Shown here piece after piece: positions 31,006 to 40,199 of a stretch of DNA of 64,000 bases (positions are counted from its first letter, which is position 1; every line of letters starts with the position of its first letter). The notes beneath the pieces are model-generated. The model saw only the letters and a list, made by a program, of their open reading frames with translations, ran no database searches and had not been told where the DNA came from. The position numbers and the translations under genes are program-made. The DNA is from Dokdonella sp. Its GTDB lineage: Bacteria > Pseudomonadota > Gammaproteobacteria > Xanthomonadales > Rhodanobacteraceae. The stretch covers positions 1 through 64,000 of the forward strand of contig JAHCAR010000004.1 of assembly GCA_019634795.1 (NCBI GenBank), given 5' to 3'.

Positions 31006-31919
31006 GGCTCGCTTTCCTCGAACTCGCTGTGGAAGATCCGGTCATCCTCGAACATCGCTTCACCACTGATGAACTGCAGGCCGGGCAAGGCCACAGACGC
31101 GATCAATGTCTGCGCATCCGCGAGGTTTCCGGTTTCCGAGTAGTCGAGCAGAACCACGCGCGCATCGGATACGCAACAACGTGTGCCGATGGCATGGCCG
31201 GATCCGTCGGCATTGAGCGACAGGTAGTTTTCGCTGGCACTGTCATCGCGCTGGCTGTCGATGACGGTCGGAGCAGCCGGATCGACCATGCGAACCCGGC
31301 CGAAACCGGCAACCAGGATCCTTTGCGTGTACGGGTCCCAACCGAGGCCGGTGGCGAAAGCGGAGGTTTGCAGGCGCGTCGTTTGTCCCACGTCGAAATC
31401 GATACGGCCAAAATGACCGATGATGGATTCGGTGCCGGTCGAATAGAAGCTCTCGCCCGACGGCGTGAAGACAATGTCGGTCAGATTCAGGTCGCCGCCC
31501 GTCAGCGCGACCGGCGTGCCGTTCCCGAAGGGTTGCAGGGGAACCCCGTGCAAGGTCGAGGACCAACCGCAGTAAAGGAGTGACCCGGACAGGTCGGGCG
31601 CGCATACGTTGGCGTTGTTGAAGGTTTGCGCGAGGCTGACCTGGCCCGTGCGCAGGTCGATGCGGCTGACGACGCCGGAACCGGTGACGTAGACCAGGAA
31701 CTCGGAGACAACGATGCCTCCGCCGGCCCCTGCCGTGGCGACCAGCTCGGGCTCCGAAGCCGTCAGGGTTCCCTGACCGTCCCAGTCGATGGCGACCCTG
31801 TAGAGTTGCTCGGTCTGCAGTTCGGCCACATAGATGCGGGTGCTCAGCGGTGTCCCGGCGTTGGCGGCTCCGATCGAGAAGCCGACGACGCTCGCAGCGG
31901 CAATTGTCCATGTGCGCAT
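31002..31919 (-). CDS. Exported beta-propeller protein with FxxxFEE tail
   Basis: 305 aa from ATG 31919. Signal peptide MRTWTIAAASVVGFSIGAANA is followed by blade-like repeats (YRVAIDWDG, SRIDLRTGQVSL, DIVFTPSGESFYST, GRVRMVDPAAP). A Cys pair (TRCCVS) is present. The C-terminus is DDRIFHSEFEESEP, a degenerate form of the shared tail. It is first of two coupled genes and divergent from the winged-helix/TPR regulator starting at ~32022-32067. Confidence 0.78.
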   Translation of the reverse strand: MRTWTIAAASVVGFSIGAANAGTPLSTRIYVAELQTEQLYRVAIDWDGQGTLTASEPELVATAGAGGGIVVSEFLVYVTGSGVVSRIDLRTGQVSLAQTFNNANVCAPDLSGSLLYCGWSSTLHGVPLQPFGNGTPVALTGGDLNLTDIVFTPSGESFYSTGTESIIGHFGRIDFDVGQTTRLQTSAFATGLGWDPYTQRILVAGFGRVRMVDPAAPTVIDSQRDDSASENYLSLNADGSGHAIGTRCCVSDARVVLLDYSETGNLADAQTLIASVALPGLQFISGEAMFEDDRIFHSEFEESEP

Positions 31920-32066
31920 GAATGCAAACTCCTGTCCGGGACCTGGCTCAGGCTATTGCGTCGCCCGGACATTCACCCGGATGGCGACTTCTTTTTTTCT
32001 TCATTGCAACTGTCGGGCAACATGTCGAATCATTGGCTGCAGGGCCTTTGGAGTCGTCAAACCGAA
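31920..32066. promoter_or_regulatory. Divergent control region with distant inverted repeat
   Basis: The region separates the propeller operon from the winged-helix regulator. GTCCGGG (31934-31940) and CCCGGAC (31964-31970) are perfect reverse complements separated by 23 bases. CGGACATTC here also recalls the GGGACATT core of the module at 1545 and 2189. It could bind the regulator encoded next door; this is inference. Confidence 0.35.
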
Positions 32067-34745
32067 ATGCGCTTTCGATTCGCCGGATTCATCCTCGACG
32101 CCACCGAGCGCCGGCTGCTCGATCCGCGTGGCAACCAGGTCAGCTGCGCGCCAAAGACCCTCGACGCGCTCCGATTGCTGGCCGAAAAGGGTGGGCAGCT
32201 GGTCAGCCGCGACGACTTCCACGAACAACTGTGGCCACGCTCGGTCGTTGCGGACGAGACCCTGGCAAAGCTGATCTGGCAGGTTCGCAAGGCGCTCGAA
32301 CCCGTGGGCGAAGAACTCATCGAGACGGTGCCGCGCCACGGTTACCGGCTGCGCGCCGAAGTTGCCGTGGAGGCGATTGGATCGACCGGGCTGCCCGCAG
32401 CCGCCGAATTGTCTCCTTCGGTCAGCACGTCGGCTGAGGTCGCTGCGGCGATGCCGGCCGCGCTCGCACGACACCGCACCAAATCGCGGTTGCTGGTTCC
32501 GATCGGCGCAATGCTCGTCGTTCTGGTCGTTCTGGTCGTGCTGGCCGCACTCGGGGAGCGCGCGCTGCGTCGAGATTCGCCGCCTCCGCGGGCGTCGCAG
32601 GCAGGCAGGGCCCCGGTGGTCGAGATCGCCGCAGTGGCCTCGGCCGACTCTTCGCCCGGTCTCGAGCCGTGGGTAGGGGAAACACTGGCCGCAGCGCTGG
32701 GTCTGGAGCTCGGGCTCGAAGTGGTCCCGGAGCGGGCAGCACGGATCGACCTGCCTGAGGGAGGGAAGCCCTCGAACCTGTTGAATCATCGCGTGAGTGT
32801 GGATGACGCGGGGCGATGGCTCTGGGACGTCCAGGCAGGTCGCGAGGGACCCCGGCTTTCGTTCGTGATCGATCCCCAGGCCGACGCGCGCAGCCAGATT
32901 CAGGTTGTATCCAATCGCCTGCGGGCGGAAACCGGTGCTTCAACGCCGGGCAGCGCACGCGGCGTCGCGCGCGATCTGGCTTTACCGCGGAGTTGGAGTT
33001 CCCTTCGCGCCTACGTCGATGCGAGCGCTGCACTGATGCGGCGACAGGGCAGGCACGCCAGTGATCTCCTCGCTCCGGTAGTCGTCGGCGAGCCCGGATT
33101 CGTACCCGCCTGGCTGAGTCTTGCGCGCGCCTATTATCTGCAGGCCAGGGACGCCGACGCTGCACGCGCGGCACGCGAGGGCTTGGCCCGTGCCGCACAG
33201 GCACCGGCGATCCTGCGCATGGCCCTCGCTGTGCAACTCGACGAGGCGGAAGGGCGATTCGACGAGGCCGCCGAGCGTGCCAATGCCGTCCATATGCTCG
33301 CGCCGGAACGGTACGACGCAACCCTGACCGCGGCGAGGCTGGCCGGGCACGTCGGTCGAATCGATCGATTCGATGACCTGATCGCCCAGGCCCGGGCCTT
33401 GAGGCCGGATTGGCCCGAGGTGGATCTTCTCGAGTCGGTCATCATGCTGCGCCGCGGCGACCAGAAGGCCGCGATCGCCAGCGCGGAGGCGGCCGCACGC
33501 AAGGCCCTGACCCTCGGCTGGCAGGACATCGCAGGCGAAGCGCTGTTGAATGCGGCGCGGGCCTATGGCCAGAACGGGCAATACACCCTTGCGCTCGATC
33601 GAGTCGAGACGGCCCGCAAGACGCTGGTCGCCCCCAACGAGGATTTGCTGGCCCAATTGGCCCTGGTCGAAGGTACCGTCCTGTCCGATCTCGGCGAGTA
33701 TGACCGAGCCGGACAGAGCCTGGCCCAGGCCGAAGCCTGGTTCAGGCCCGCTGGCGCGACGTTCGAACTGTCATCGGTGCTGGATATCCAACGCGCAATC
33801 GCCGTGCGACGGGGCGACAGGCAACGTGCCGCGAAGCTCGCGGACGAGCAACTGCGCCTTGCCGAAGCCAGCGGTGACCGCTACCTCGCCGTCGCATTCT
33901 CGATACGGATCGCCAACGCATACGTCGAATCCGGCGAAGTGGCGATTGCCAACGAGTGGTTCAGCGCTGCGGTGAAACGGGCATCGGCAATCAATAATCC
34001 ACAGCTGCTGGCCTCGACCTTGAACGACTGGGCGCGCAGCGCATGGATGGCCGCGGCCGGCGCCGAAGCGCGCGCGGCGGCCACGCGCGCCCTCGAGGTC
34101 GCGCTGGGCTCGCAAGACTGGAAGGCGGCCAGCGCGGCCGCCGGCCTAGCCGGTGAGATCGCCTTGTCCAATGGCGACGCGCGACAAGCCGCCCAACTGC
34201 TCGACCAGGCCCTGGGCTATGCGCGGCGTGGCGACGATCCGCTGCTGCTCGCGGACGTGGCACGCGGGCAATCGGAACTGGCGTTCGCCTGTGGCCGGGT
34301 CGACCAGGCGCATCAGCGCCTGATCGAAGCCCGACAGGCCCTCGAAGTTGTCCCGGGCGGCAGCGAGGAGAGTGCGGAGTCGAACCTTTCCCGGATCCGC
34401 CTTGATCTCGTCGAAGCGGAGCTGGCGCTTGAAGGCGGGCCTCCGGCAAGACCCGATGAGGCTCTCCAGAACGCGGAGCAGCTTCTGGCCGGGGGAGGCA
34501 ACCGCGAGCTGCTTGCCCGGATCACGTTGCTGCGTGCCGAGCAGTTTCTTCGCGACGGCAAGCGCGACTTGGCCAAGGCCAGGCTCGATTCGCTGGAAGG
34601 TCTCGATTCGCGTGGCCAGAACCGGCTTGACCGCAACAGGCAACGCCTTGTCCGGGCGCTGGAGAATAACGACCCGTCGATGATTCGCGGCCCGCAGCCA
34701 TCCACATGCGACGAGGCCTTCACGCAGGCCGGAGGGACGCGGTAA
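32067..34745 (+). CDS. Winged-helix (OmpR/CadC-type) membrane regulator with TPR domain
   Basis: 892 aa from ATG 32067, or 907 aa from ATG 32022; neither ribosome site is strong. The N-terminal ~95 residues are a Trans_reg_C winged helix (FAGFILDATERRLLDPRGNQ..PKTLDALRLLAE..ETVPRHGYRL). A single membrane segment spans ~142-163 (VPIGAMLVVLVVLVVLAAL). About 700 TPR-like residues follow, outside the cytoplasm if the DNA-binding part is inside. This is the CadC-like one-component layout. It is divergent from two exported propeller genes and is a candidate regulator of them. Confidence 0.88.
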   Translation: MRFRFAGFILDATERRLLDPRGNQVSCAPKTLDALRLLAEKGGQLVSRDDFHEQLWPRSVVADETLAKLIWQVRKALEPVGEELIETVPRHGYRLRAEVAVEAIGSTGLPAAAELSPSVSTSAEVAAAMPAALARHRTKSRLLVPIGAMLVVLVVLVVLAALGERALRRDSPPPRASQAGRAPVVEIAAVASADSSPGLEPWVGETLAAALGLELGLEVVPERAARIDLPEGGKPSNLLNHRVSVDDAGRWLWDVQAGREGPRLSFVIDPQADARSQIQVVSNRLRAETGASTPGSARGVARDLALPRSWSSLRAYVDASAALMRRQGRHASDLLAPVVVGEPGFVPAWLSLARAYYLQARDADAARAAREGLARAAQAPAILRMALAVQLDEAEGRFDEAAERANAVHMLAPERYDATLTAARLAGHVGRIDRFDDLIAQARALRPDWPEVDLLESVIMLRRGDQKAAIASAEAAARKALTLGWQDIAGEALLNAARAYGQNGQYTLALDRVETARKTLVAPNEDLLAQLALVEGTVLSDLGEYDRAGQSLAQAEAWFRPAGATFELSSVLDIQRAIAVRRGDRQRAAKLADEQLRLAEASGDRYLAVAFSIRIANAYVESGEVAIANEWFSAAVKRASAINNPQLLASTLNDWARSAWMAAAGAEARAAATRALEVALGSQDWKAASAAAGLAGEIALSNGDARQAAQLLDQALGYARRGDDPLLLADVARGQSELAFACGRVDQAHQRLIEARQALEVVPGGSEESAESNLSRIRLDLVEAELALEGGPPARPDEALQNAEQLLAGGGNRELLARITLLRAEQFLRDGKRDLAKARLDSLEGLDSRGQNRLDRNRQRLVRALENNDPSMIRGPQPSTCDEAFTQAGGTR

Positions 34746-34819
34746 GGACGCAGCCTCCGGGCGCAATCCGACCGGGTGCGTGGCTCCCGGCATATTCCCT
34801 CGCCGTGTCCTGGATGCGA

Positions 34820-34848
34820 TTGCAATGCAGCCGCTCTGTCGTTGTAAT
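34820..34848 (+). promoter_or_regulatory. Sigma-70-like promoter for pgk
   Basis: TTGCAA (34820-34825), a 17-base spacer, then TGTAAT (34843-34848): five of six matches to TATAAT and four of six to TTGACA. It lies 41 bases before the pgk ATG at 34890. Confidence 0.55.
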
Positions 34849-34889
34849 GGCGAGCTGACCGCCATCCCTTGCAAACAGGAAAATCGCCG

Positions 34890-36065
34890 ATGCCCATCAT
34901 CCGCATGAGTGAACTCGAGCTGCGCGGCAAGCGCGTGCTGATCCGCCAGGATCTCAATGTGCCGATCGAGGATGGGCGCATCACCTCGGAGCAGCGCATC
35001 ACGGCCTCGTTGCCGACCCTGAGGCTGGCCCTCGAAAAAGGGGCGACCGTGCTCGTGACCTCGCATCTCGGTCGGCCGAAGGAGGGCGTGTGGAGCGAGG
35101 CTGATTCGCTGGCTCCGGTCGCCGCACGTCTCGGTGAACTGCTCGGGCGCGAAGTGCCGCTGCGACGGGACTGGGTCGACGGCGTCGACGTACCCGACGG
35201 CGGCATCGTGCTGCTCGAGAACTGCCGCATGAATGTCGGCGAGGCGAAGGATGACGAAGCCCTCTCGCGAAAGTACGCCGCTCTCTGCGATGTGTTCGTG
35301 ATGGATGCATTCGGCACGGCGCACCGCGCACAGGCCTCGACCCACGGCGTGATCCGCTTCGCCCGCATTGCCGCCGGCGGTCCGCTTCTGATGGCCGAGC
35401 TCGATGCGCTGGCCAAGGCCCTCGAATACCCGGCGCGCCCGCTGCTGGCCATCGTGGCCGGGTCCAAGGTGTCGACCAAACTGACCCTGCTCGAGAACCT
35501 CGTCGACAAGGTCGACCAGCTGATCGTCGGTGGCGGCATCGCCAACACCTTCCTCGCTGCCGCCGGCCATGCCGTCGGCAAGTCGCTGTGCGAGCCCGAC
35601 CTGATCGAGACGGCCCGACGCATCAGCGCGGCCGCGCGCGCACGCGGCGGCCAGGTGCCGATCCCGGTCGACGTGGTGGTGGCGCCGCGCTTCGCCGCGG
35701 ACGCCCCGGCGACGGTCAAGGCGGTCGGCGATGTCGCCGACGATGACATGATCCTCGATATCGGCCCGCAGACCTCGGAGCTGTATGCGGCGATGATCGC
35801 CAAGGCCGGCACCGTGGTCTGGAACGGGCCGGTCGGCGTCTTCGAGTTCGATGCCTTCGGCGCCGGCACGCGCGCCGTGGCCAACGCGATCGCCCGCTCG
35901 GCGGCCTTCTCGATCGCCGGCGGCGGCGACACCCTGGCCGCGGTCGACAAGTACGGTATCGCCGACAAGGTCTCCTACATCTCTACCGGCGGTGGGGCCT
36001 TCCTCGAATTCCTCGAAGGCCGCGAACTGCCGGCGGTGACCGCGCTGCGCGCTCGTGGCGCCTGA
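34890..36065 (+). CDS. pgk: Phosphoglycerate kinase
   Basis: 391 aa from ATG 34890; a TTG seven codons earlier is less likely. Family blocks include [14 protein letters not shown] (RxDxNVP), TSHLGRP and [18 protein letters not shown] and the C-terminal [13 protein letters not shown] also match the nucleotide-binding region. It converts 1,3-bisphosphoglycerate and ADP to 3-phosphoglycerate and ATP in glycolysis. It is first of a likely pgk-HAD-pyk transcript. Confidence 0.97.
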   Translation: MPIIRMSELELRGKRVLIRQDLNVPIEDGRITSEQRITASLPTLRLALEKGATVLVTSHLGRPKEGVWSEADSLAPVAARLGELLGREVPLRRDWVDGVDVPDGGIVLLENCRMNVGEAKDDEALSRKYAALCDVFVMDAFGTAHRAQASTHGVIRFARIAAGGPLLMAELDALAKALEYPARPLLAIVAGSKVSTKLTLLENLVDKVDQLIVGGGIANTFLAAAGHAVGKSLCEPDLIETARRISAAARARGGQVPIPVDVVVAPRFAADAPATVKAVGDVADDDMILDIGPQTSELYAAMIAKAGTVVWNGPVGVFEFDAFGAGTRAVANAIARSAAFSIAGGGDTLAAVDKYGIADKVSYISTGGGAFLEFLEGRELPAVTALRARGA

Positions 36066-36078
36066 TCCGGGCTGCGCC

Positions 36079-36714
36079 GTGCGCCTCGTACTGTTCGACC
36101 TCGACGGGACCCTGATCGATTCCGAAGCTGGCATCACCGGTTCGATGGTGCATGCATTGCGCGCGCTCGAGGTCGAGCCGCCACCGATCGAGGTCCTGCG
36201 CGGCTGGATCGGTCCGCCGCTGCAGGCCTCGTTCCCGAGCGTGCTCGGCGACGACCTCGAACGCGTCGACTTGGCCGTCCGCCATTACCACGAGCGTTTC
36301 GATGACGTCGGCTGGCGCGAGCATACGGTCTACCCCGGCATCGCCGAGCTGCTGGCGGCGCTGAGGCACCGCGGCGATCGACTGGCCGTGGTGACCAGCA
36401 AGATCGCCGACCAGGCGCGGCGCATCGTCGGGCATTTGCCGTTCGGCCACCTGTTCGATGGCGTATTCGGCCCCGAGCCGGGCGTGCGCACGAGCGAAAA
36501 GGCGGCCCTGGTCGGCCAGGCCATGCGCGAACTCGGTGGCACGGTGCGGCAGACCCGCATGATCGGCGACCGGCGCTTCGATATCGAAGGCGCGCGCGCC
36601 AACGGCGTGCGCGGTATCGGCGTGCTCTGGGGCTTTGGCCAGGCCGCGGAGTTGCGCGAGGCCGGGGCCGACCACATCGTGGCCGATCCGGGCGAGCTTC
36701 TGGAATGTCTCTGA
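36079..36714 (+). CDS. HAD-superfamily phosphatase (Gph-like)
   Basis: 211 aa from GTG 36079 (MRLVLFDLDGTLIDSE). A GTG at 36055 overlapping the pgk stop is possible but adds non-domain residues. The HAD motifs are DLDGT (nucleophile Asp), VVTSK (Thr/Ser and Lys) and GDRRFDIEGA (acidic motif IV). The cap domain is the Gph/phosphoglycolate-phosphatase type. It may clear a toxic by-product of glycolytic enzymes, as such phosphatases do; the substrate is not proven. The stop codon sits in the loop of the first of two tandem stem-loops. Confidence 0.87.
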   Translation: MRLVLFDLDGTLIDSEAGITGSMVHALRALEVEPPPIEVLRGWIGPPLQASFPSVLGDDLERVDLAVRHYHERFDDVGWREHTVYPGIAELLAALRHRGDRLAVVTSKIADQARRIVGHLPFGHLFDGVFGPEPGVRTSEKAALVGQAMRELGGTVRQTRMIGDRRFDIEGARANGVRGIGVLWGFGQAAELREAGADHIVADPGELLECL

Positions 36715-36743
36715 AGACATCGTCGCGATGTCCTTGAGGACAT
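36705..36743 (+). repeat. Two tandem 6-4-6 stem-loops before pyk
   Basis: ATGTCT-CTGA-AGACAT (36705-36720) and ATGTCC-TTGA-GGACAT (36728-36743), separated by the 7-base linker CGTCGCG. The two copies are nearly identical in stem and loop. The first overlaps the HAD stop codon. An alternative stem pairs GACATCG (36716-36722) with CGATGTC (36726-36732), so the structures exclude each other. Possible roles are a terminator, processing site or operator pair before pyruvate kinase. Confidence 0.6.
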
Positions 36744-36855
36744 TCCGCGCGCGGGCGCCCTCTCTGCAATGAATAGGAATGCATAGCCCCGACTGGTGCA
36801 TCTACCGGTCAAGCAGCTGTGATAGGTTCGGCCGCTGACGAACAGGAGTGGATGG

Positions 36856-38322
36856 ATGTCTGAGCAACTGCGTCGCACCCGCATCATTGCCACGCTGGGC
36901 CCGGCCACCGATGCGCCGGGCATGCTGAAGAACCTGCTGGCCGAGGGCGTCGATGTCGTCCGTCTGAATTTCTCGCACGGCCACCCTGACGATCATCGCG
37001 CGCGCGCCGCGGCCGCACGCGCTGCCGCCGCCGAACTCGGTCGCGAAGTCGCCGTACTCGGCGACCTGCAGGGGCCGAAGATCCGCGTCGAGCGCTTCGC
37101 CGATGGCGCCGTCCACCTCGAAGTCGGTGCCCGCTTCACCCTCGACTGCCGTGCCGACGCGCCGCCCGGCGACATCGACCGGGTCGGTGTCGGCTATCTC
37201 GATCTCTGGCGCGACGTCCGGCCGGGCGACCTGCTCCTCCTCGACGACGGCCTGATCGCGCTCGAAGTCACCGAAATCGATGGCAACCAGGTGCGGTGCC
37301 GGGTCACCGTCGGCGGCCGCCTGTCCGATCGCAAGGGCATCAACCGCCAAGGCGGCGGGCTGACCGTCGCCGCGCTCTCGGACAAGGACCGCCGCGACAT
37401 CCAGCTCGCCGCCGAACTGCAGGTCGAGTTCCTCGCCGTTTCCTTCGTCAAGAGCGCGGCCGATGTCGAGCAGGCACGCAAGCTGCTCCATGAAGCCGGC
37501 GGCGATGCGTCCATCGTGGCCAAGATCGAGCGCACCGAAGCGATCGCCGCGCTCGGCGAGATCATCGATGCGAGTGACGTGGTCATGGTCGCGCGCGGCG
37601 ACCTCGGCGTCGAGATCGGCGATGCCGAACTGCCGGGCCTGCAGAAAAAGATCATCCGCGAGACGCTCGAACGCAGCCGCGTCGTGATCACGGCGACACA
37701 GATGATGCAGTCGATGGTCGAATCGCCGATTCCGACCCGCGCCGAAGTGCTCGACGTGGCCAACGCCGTCATCGACGGCACCGATGCCGTGATGCTTTCG
37801 CAGGAAACCGCCTCGGGCCGGCACCCGGACAAGGCCGTGGCCGCGATGCGCCGGGTCTGCCTCGGCGCCGAGCGCCAGTTCGAGCCGCCGGTCGACGTCG
37901 CCCCCGGCGCCCGCGTGCTCGATCGCACCGACCAGGCGATCGCCCTGGCGACGATGTTCCTCGCCGACCGCATCAGCGTGCGCGCGATCGTCGCGTTGAC
38001 CGAATCCGGCGCGACCGCACGCTGGCTCTCGCGCCATCGTTCGAGCGTGCCGATCTACGCGCTGTCGCGCAACGGCTCTGCGCGCCGGCGCATGCTGCTG
38101 TTCCGCGACGTCCACCCGATCGAGTTCGATCCGCATGACGTCGGACCGACCCAGGCCGCGCGCGCGGCGATCCAGCACCTGTTCGACCTCGGCCACCTCG
38201 CCGAGAACGATCGCGTGATCCTGACCACTGGAGACCATACCGGCCAGCTCGGCGGGACCAATACGCTCAAGCTCCTGCGCGTGGGCGGCGGTGGACTGGC
38301 GGAAGGCCTGGGGGATCTTTGA
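36856..38322 (+). CDS. pyk: Pyruvate kinase
   Basis: 488 aa from ATG 36856. Catalytic motifs are RLNFSHG, GDLQGPKIR, KIERTEAIAALGEI, VARGDLGVEIG, TATQMMQSM and DGTDAVMLSQETASG; the C-terminal allosteric domain is present. It converts phosphoenolpyruvate and ADP to pyruvate and ATP. Its stop overlaps the next gene by one base (TGATG). The ~140-base gap to the HAD gene holds tandem stem-loops, so pyk may also have its own control. Confidence 0.97.
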   Translation: MSEQLRRTRIIATLGPATDAPGMLKNLLAEGVDVVRLNFSHGHPDDHRARAAAARAAAAELGREVAVLGDLQGPKIRVERFADGAVHLEVGARFTLDCRADAPPGDIDRVGVGYLDLWRDVRPGDLLLLDDGLIALEVTEIDGNQVRCRVTVGGRLSDRKGINRQGGGLTVAALSDKDRRDIQLAAELQVEFLAVSFVKSAADVEQARKLLHEAGGDASIVAKIERTEAIAALGEIIDASDVVMVARGDLGVEIGDAELPGLQKKIIRETLERSRVVITATQMMQSMVESPIPTRAEVLDVANAVIDGTDAVMLSQETASGRHPDKAVAAMRRVCLGAERQFEPPVDVAPGARVLDRTDQAIALATMFLADRISVRAIVALTESGATARWLSRHRSSVPIYALSRNGSARRRMLLFRDVHPIEFDPHDVGPTQAARAAIQHLFDLGHLAENDRVILTTGDHTGQLGGTNTLKLLRVGGGGLAEGLGDL

Positions 38323-38903
38323 TGGATACTCCTCCCCAGAGCGCTCGCACGTCGCTCTACTCGATCCTCTGCATCGTGATACGACTCGGCGCGGTCATGC
38401 TGGCATTGAGTGTGGTGGGCGGATCTTTCGGATTTTTCGGTCCGGGGCAGGCGGCCGATTTTTCTGTCGCCGAGCGGATTTCGGTCTTGATGTTTCTCAT
38501 TGCCTGCCTGGTGGTCGCTTTCTTGCTCTGGTTGTATCCTGGCCCGCTGGCACGACTTGCCTCCGCCAGAAGTTCGCATCAGATTTTCGAGAGTTCCCTC
38601 GACGCCCAACAGATTCAATGGGTCGCATTCAGTGTGCTCGGCATGTACTGGGTGATGACAGGGGTTCTCGATCTCGCCCACATCGGCTATCAATTCATCT
38701 GGTTGTCCGAGGCTTTGGGCACTGGCGAAGAGGCGGCCCGGCGCCTCCATGGACAGATTGCCTACTACGCGTTCGAGATCATCCTTGGTATTTTTCTAAC
38801 GCTCGGGGCGCGCGGGCTTGCACATTTGCTGCACAAGATCCGGTATGCGGGGAGCTCTGGACTGACCACGCGGAAACCCTTCGCATCGGAAGATCCGGAC
38901 TAG
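38322..38903 (+). CDS. Hypothetical membrane protein
   Basis: 193 aa from ATG 38322, one base overlapping the pyk stop. Four hydrophobic segments are visible: LYSILCIVIRLGAVMLALSV, VLMFLIACLVVAFLLWLY, WVAFSVLGMYWVMTGVLDL and IAYYAFEIILGIFLTLGA. No known family is recognised. The C-terminus is polar. It is co-transcribed with pyk by layout, but its role is unknown. It lies at the left edge of the repeat-rich insertion before fba. Confidence 0.7.
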   Translation: MDTPPQSARTSLYSILCIVIRLGAVMLALSVVGGSFGFFGPGQAADFSVAERISVLMFLIACLVVAFLLWLYPGPLARLASARSSHQIFESSLDAQQIQWVAFSVLGMYWVMTGVLDLAHIGYQFIWLSEALGTGEEAARRLHGQIAYYAFEIILGIFLTLGARGLAHLLHKIRYAGSSGLTTRKPFASEDPD

Positions 38904-38921
38904 CTGTCACCGGAGGGGATT

Positions 38922-39017
38922 ATGGCGCTTCTGCCTGGCCCTCAAGATTGGCCATTGCTTTCGCCGCAACTCTTTGGCTGTGTTCAGAGCGGGATTCGAC
39001 TGCGCGAAATTCGGTGA
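38922..39017 (+). CDS. Candidate 31-residue ORF after a good ribosome site
   Basis: ATG 38922 follows GGAGGGG with ideal spacing. The product starts MALLPGPQDWPLLSPQLFGC and ends at 39017. The PGP-x-x-WPLL stretch looks like a truncated N-terminus rather than a complete protein. Only the ribosome site and the short open frame support it; it could be a gene remnant. Confidence 0.25.
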   Translation: MALLPGPQDWPLLSPQLFGCVQSGIRLREIR

Positions 39018-39120
39018 CTGTGCCGATCGCGCTGCCAGAAATCGCTTCACGGCGCTGGATGCGCACTGTCAGAGCAGGGCCTCCACTCGCCGGAGGCGAG
39101 CCACTCACTCCGATCCCACT

Positions 39121-39143
39121 GTAGGAGCGCCTTCAGGCGCGAT
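39121..39143 (+). repeat. REP-like palindrome, copy A
   Basis: Palindromic core GCGCCTTCAGGCGC preceded by GTAGGA and followed by GAT. The same unit recurs at 39315-39337 and 53926-53948, and in reverse at 53843-53865. It is preceded by TCCGATCCCACT, as is copy B. This is a typical REP-type extragenic repeat. Confidence 0.8.
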
Positions 39144-39314
39144 TCGCTCCCCGCGCCAACCGATTTCCCTCACCGTCGTCCCGGCGCAGGCCGGGACCCA
39201 GTGACTTGGCTCTGGCTTCGCTTCGTGGATCGCTGCGCATTCCGGGTCCAAAGCGAAGCTTTCACTCGCCTGCGGCGAGGGAGTCACTCCGATTGCAGCT
39301 ACTCCGATCCCACT

Positions 39315-39337
39315 GTAGGAGCGCCTTCAGGCGCGAT
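39315..39337 (+). repeat. REP-like palindrome, copy B
   Basis: Identical to copy A over at least the 23-base unit, and also preceded by TCCGATCCCACT. This makes a longer direct repeat of about 35 bases. Confidence 0.8.
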
Positions 39338-39517
39338 GCTTTCCCGCACGTTTCGGAATTCCACATCGTCGTCCCTGCCCTTCGACAAGCTCAGGACAGG
39401 CCGGACTTCGTCCGGTAGGGACCCAGTGGCTTGGCTCTGGCTTCGCTTCGTGCATCGCTGCGCGGCGCGAGATGTGGGCATCTAGTCCCAAGCTTTCACT
39501 CGCCTTCGGCGAGCGAG

Positions 39518-39549
39518 TTACTTTCTCTTGCGTGGCCAAGAGAAAGTAA
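39518..39549 (+). repeat. Long perfect hairpin inside repeat region
   Basis: Stem TTACTTTCTCTTG / CAAGAGAAAGTAA (13 bp, perfect), loop CGTGGC. It lies among low-complexity dispersed repeats. With a 6-base loop it could end transcription or mark a mobile repeat boundary. Confidence 0.75.
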
Positions 39550-39856
39550 ACACTGCGCTGCAGGAGCAGCGCGAACGGCGCAGCCGACCCGCAGGGCGAA
39601 GGGCAGGAGCCCGGAGTCAAGAGAAGGCCACCCCAAAGCGGTGGTCTCCGGACTGCTGTCCTCCGACTGCGCGGCCGGGCTACGGGGGTTCGCTGACAGC
39701 ACCTCCATGTGCTGGCAGCGAACTGGGCGCGATCCCTCGCGCCCACCCCCGGATCGAGTCCGGGGCAGGCTCTGCGGGCCTTTCCTGCGCCCAGCCGCCA
39801 CCGCTTACGGGGCCCGGTTAGCGCGCATCCTGCGCGCCAAAGCGAAGAGCAAAGGC

Positions 39857-39934
39857 CAAAGCCAACAGCCAAAGCCAACAGCCAAAGCCAACAGCCAAAG
39901 CCAACAGCCAAAGCCGACAGCCAAAGCCAGAGCC
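39857..39934 (+). repeat. 13-bp tandem repeat, 6 units
   Basis: Six units of CAAAGCCAACAGC; the fifth and sixth have one to three changes. A 13-base period shifts frame with every unit, so the repeat cannot code for a periodic protein if copy number changes. It is a candidate variable-number locus. Confidence 0.85.
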
Positions 39935-40199
39935 CCTCATCCGCCTTGTTCGCACCATCCATGGTGCTCACCCTTCGGGCCGGCTACCGCCGTTCGCGCT
40001 CGATCCCATCGAGCGCGAACGGCACCTTCTCTCGCGCGCGGGAGAAGGAAGTGCGAACGCCAACGTCAACGCAACATTTCACGGGTGCGGGAAATCGCTT
40101 CGTCTTGGCTGCGCAGATGCGCAGTGACCGGAGCCCCTATGCAGTGGGGTAGGGGCGAAGGTCAGAAACGGGGGCGTCCAGAATTGCGACGCAGGACCA

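Larger units (their letters stand above)
38904..40199. other. 1.3-kb repeat-rich, gene-poor region
   Basis: It contains REP-like palindromes, a long hairpin, a 13-bp tandem repeat and arrays of Ser/Pro/Arg-coding low-complexity sequence. Long ORFs across it have no recognisable domain and change frame through repeats. It is best seen as a cluster of dispersed repeats inserted between pyk and the Tat-signal beta-helix gene. Confidence 0.65.

Noticed and set aside
39857-39934. Possible CRISPR-like array
   Set aside because: The 13-bp units are contiguous with no spacers and there are no cas genes.
39327-39971. A 214-residue minus-strand frame through the repeat region
   Set aside because: It reads through REP units, a hairpin and a 13-bp tandem repeat and yields Leu/Trp/Gly-rich low-complexity sequence, as expected from repeat DNA.
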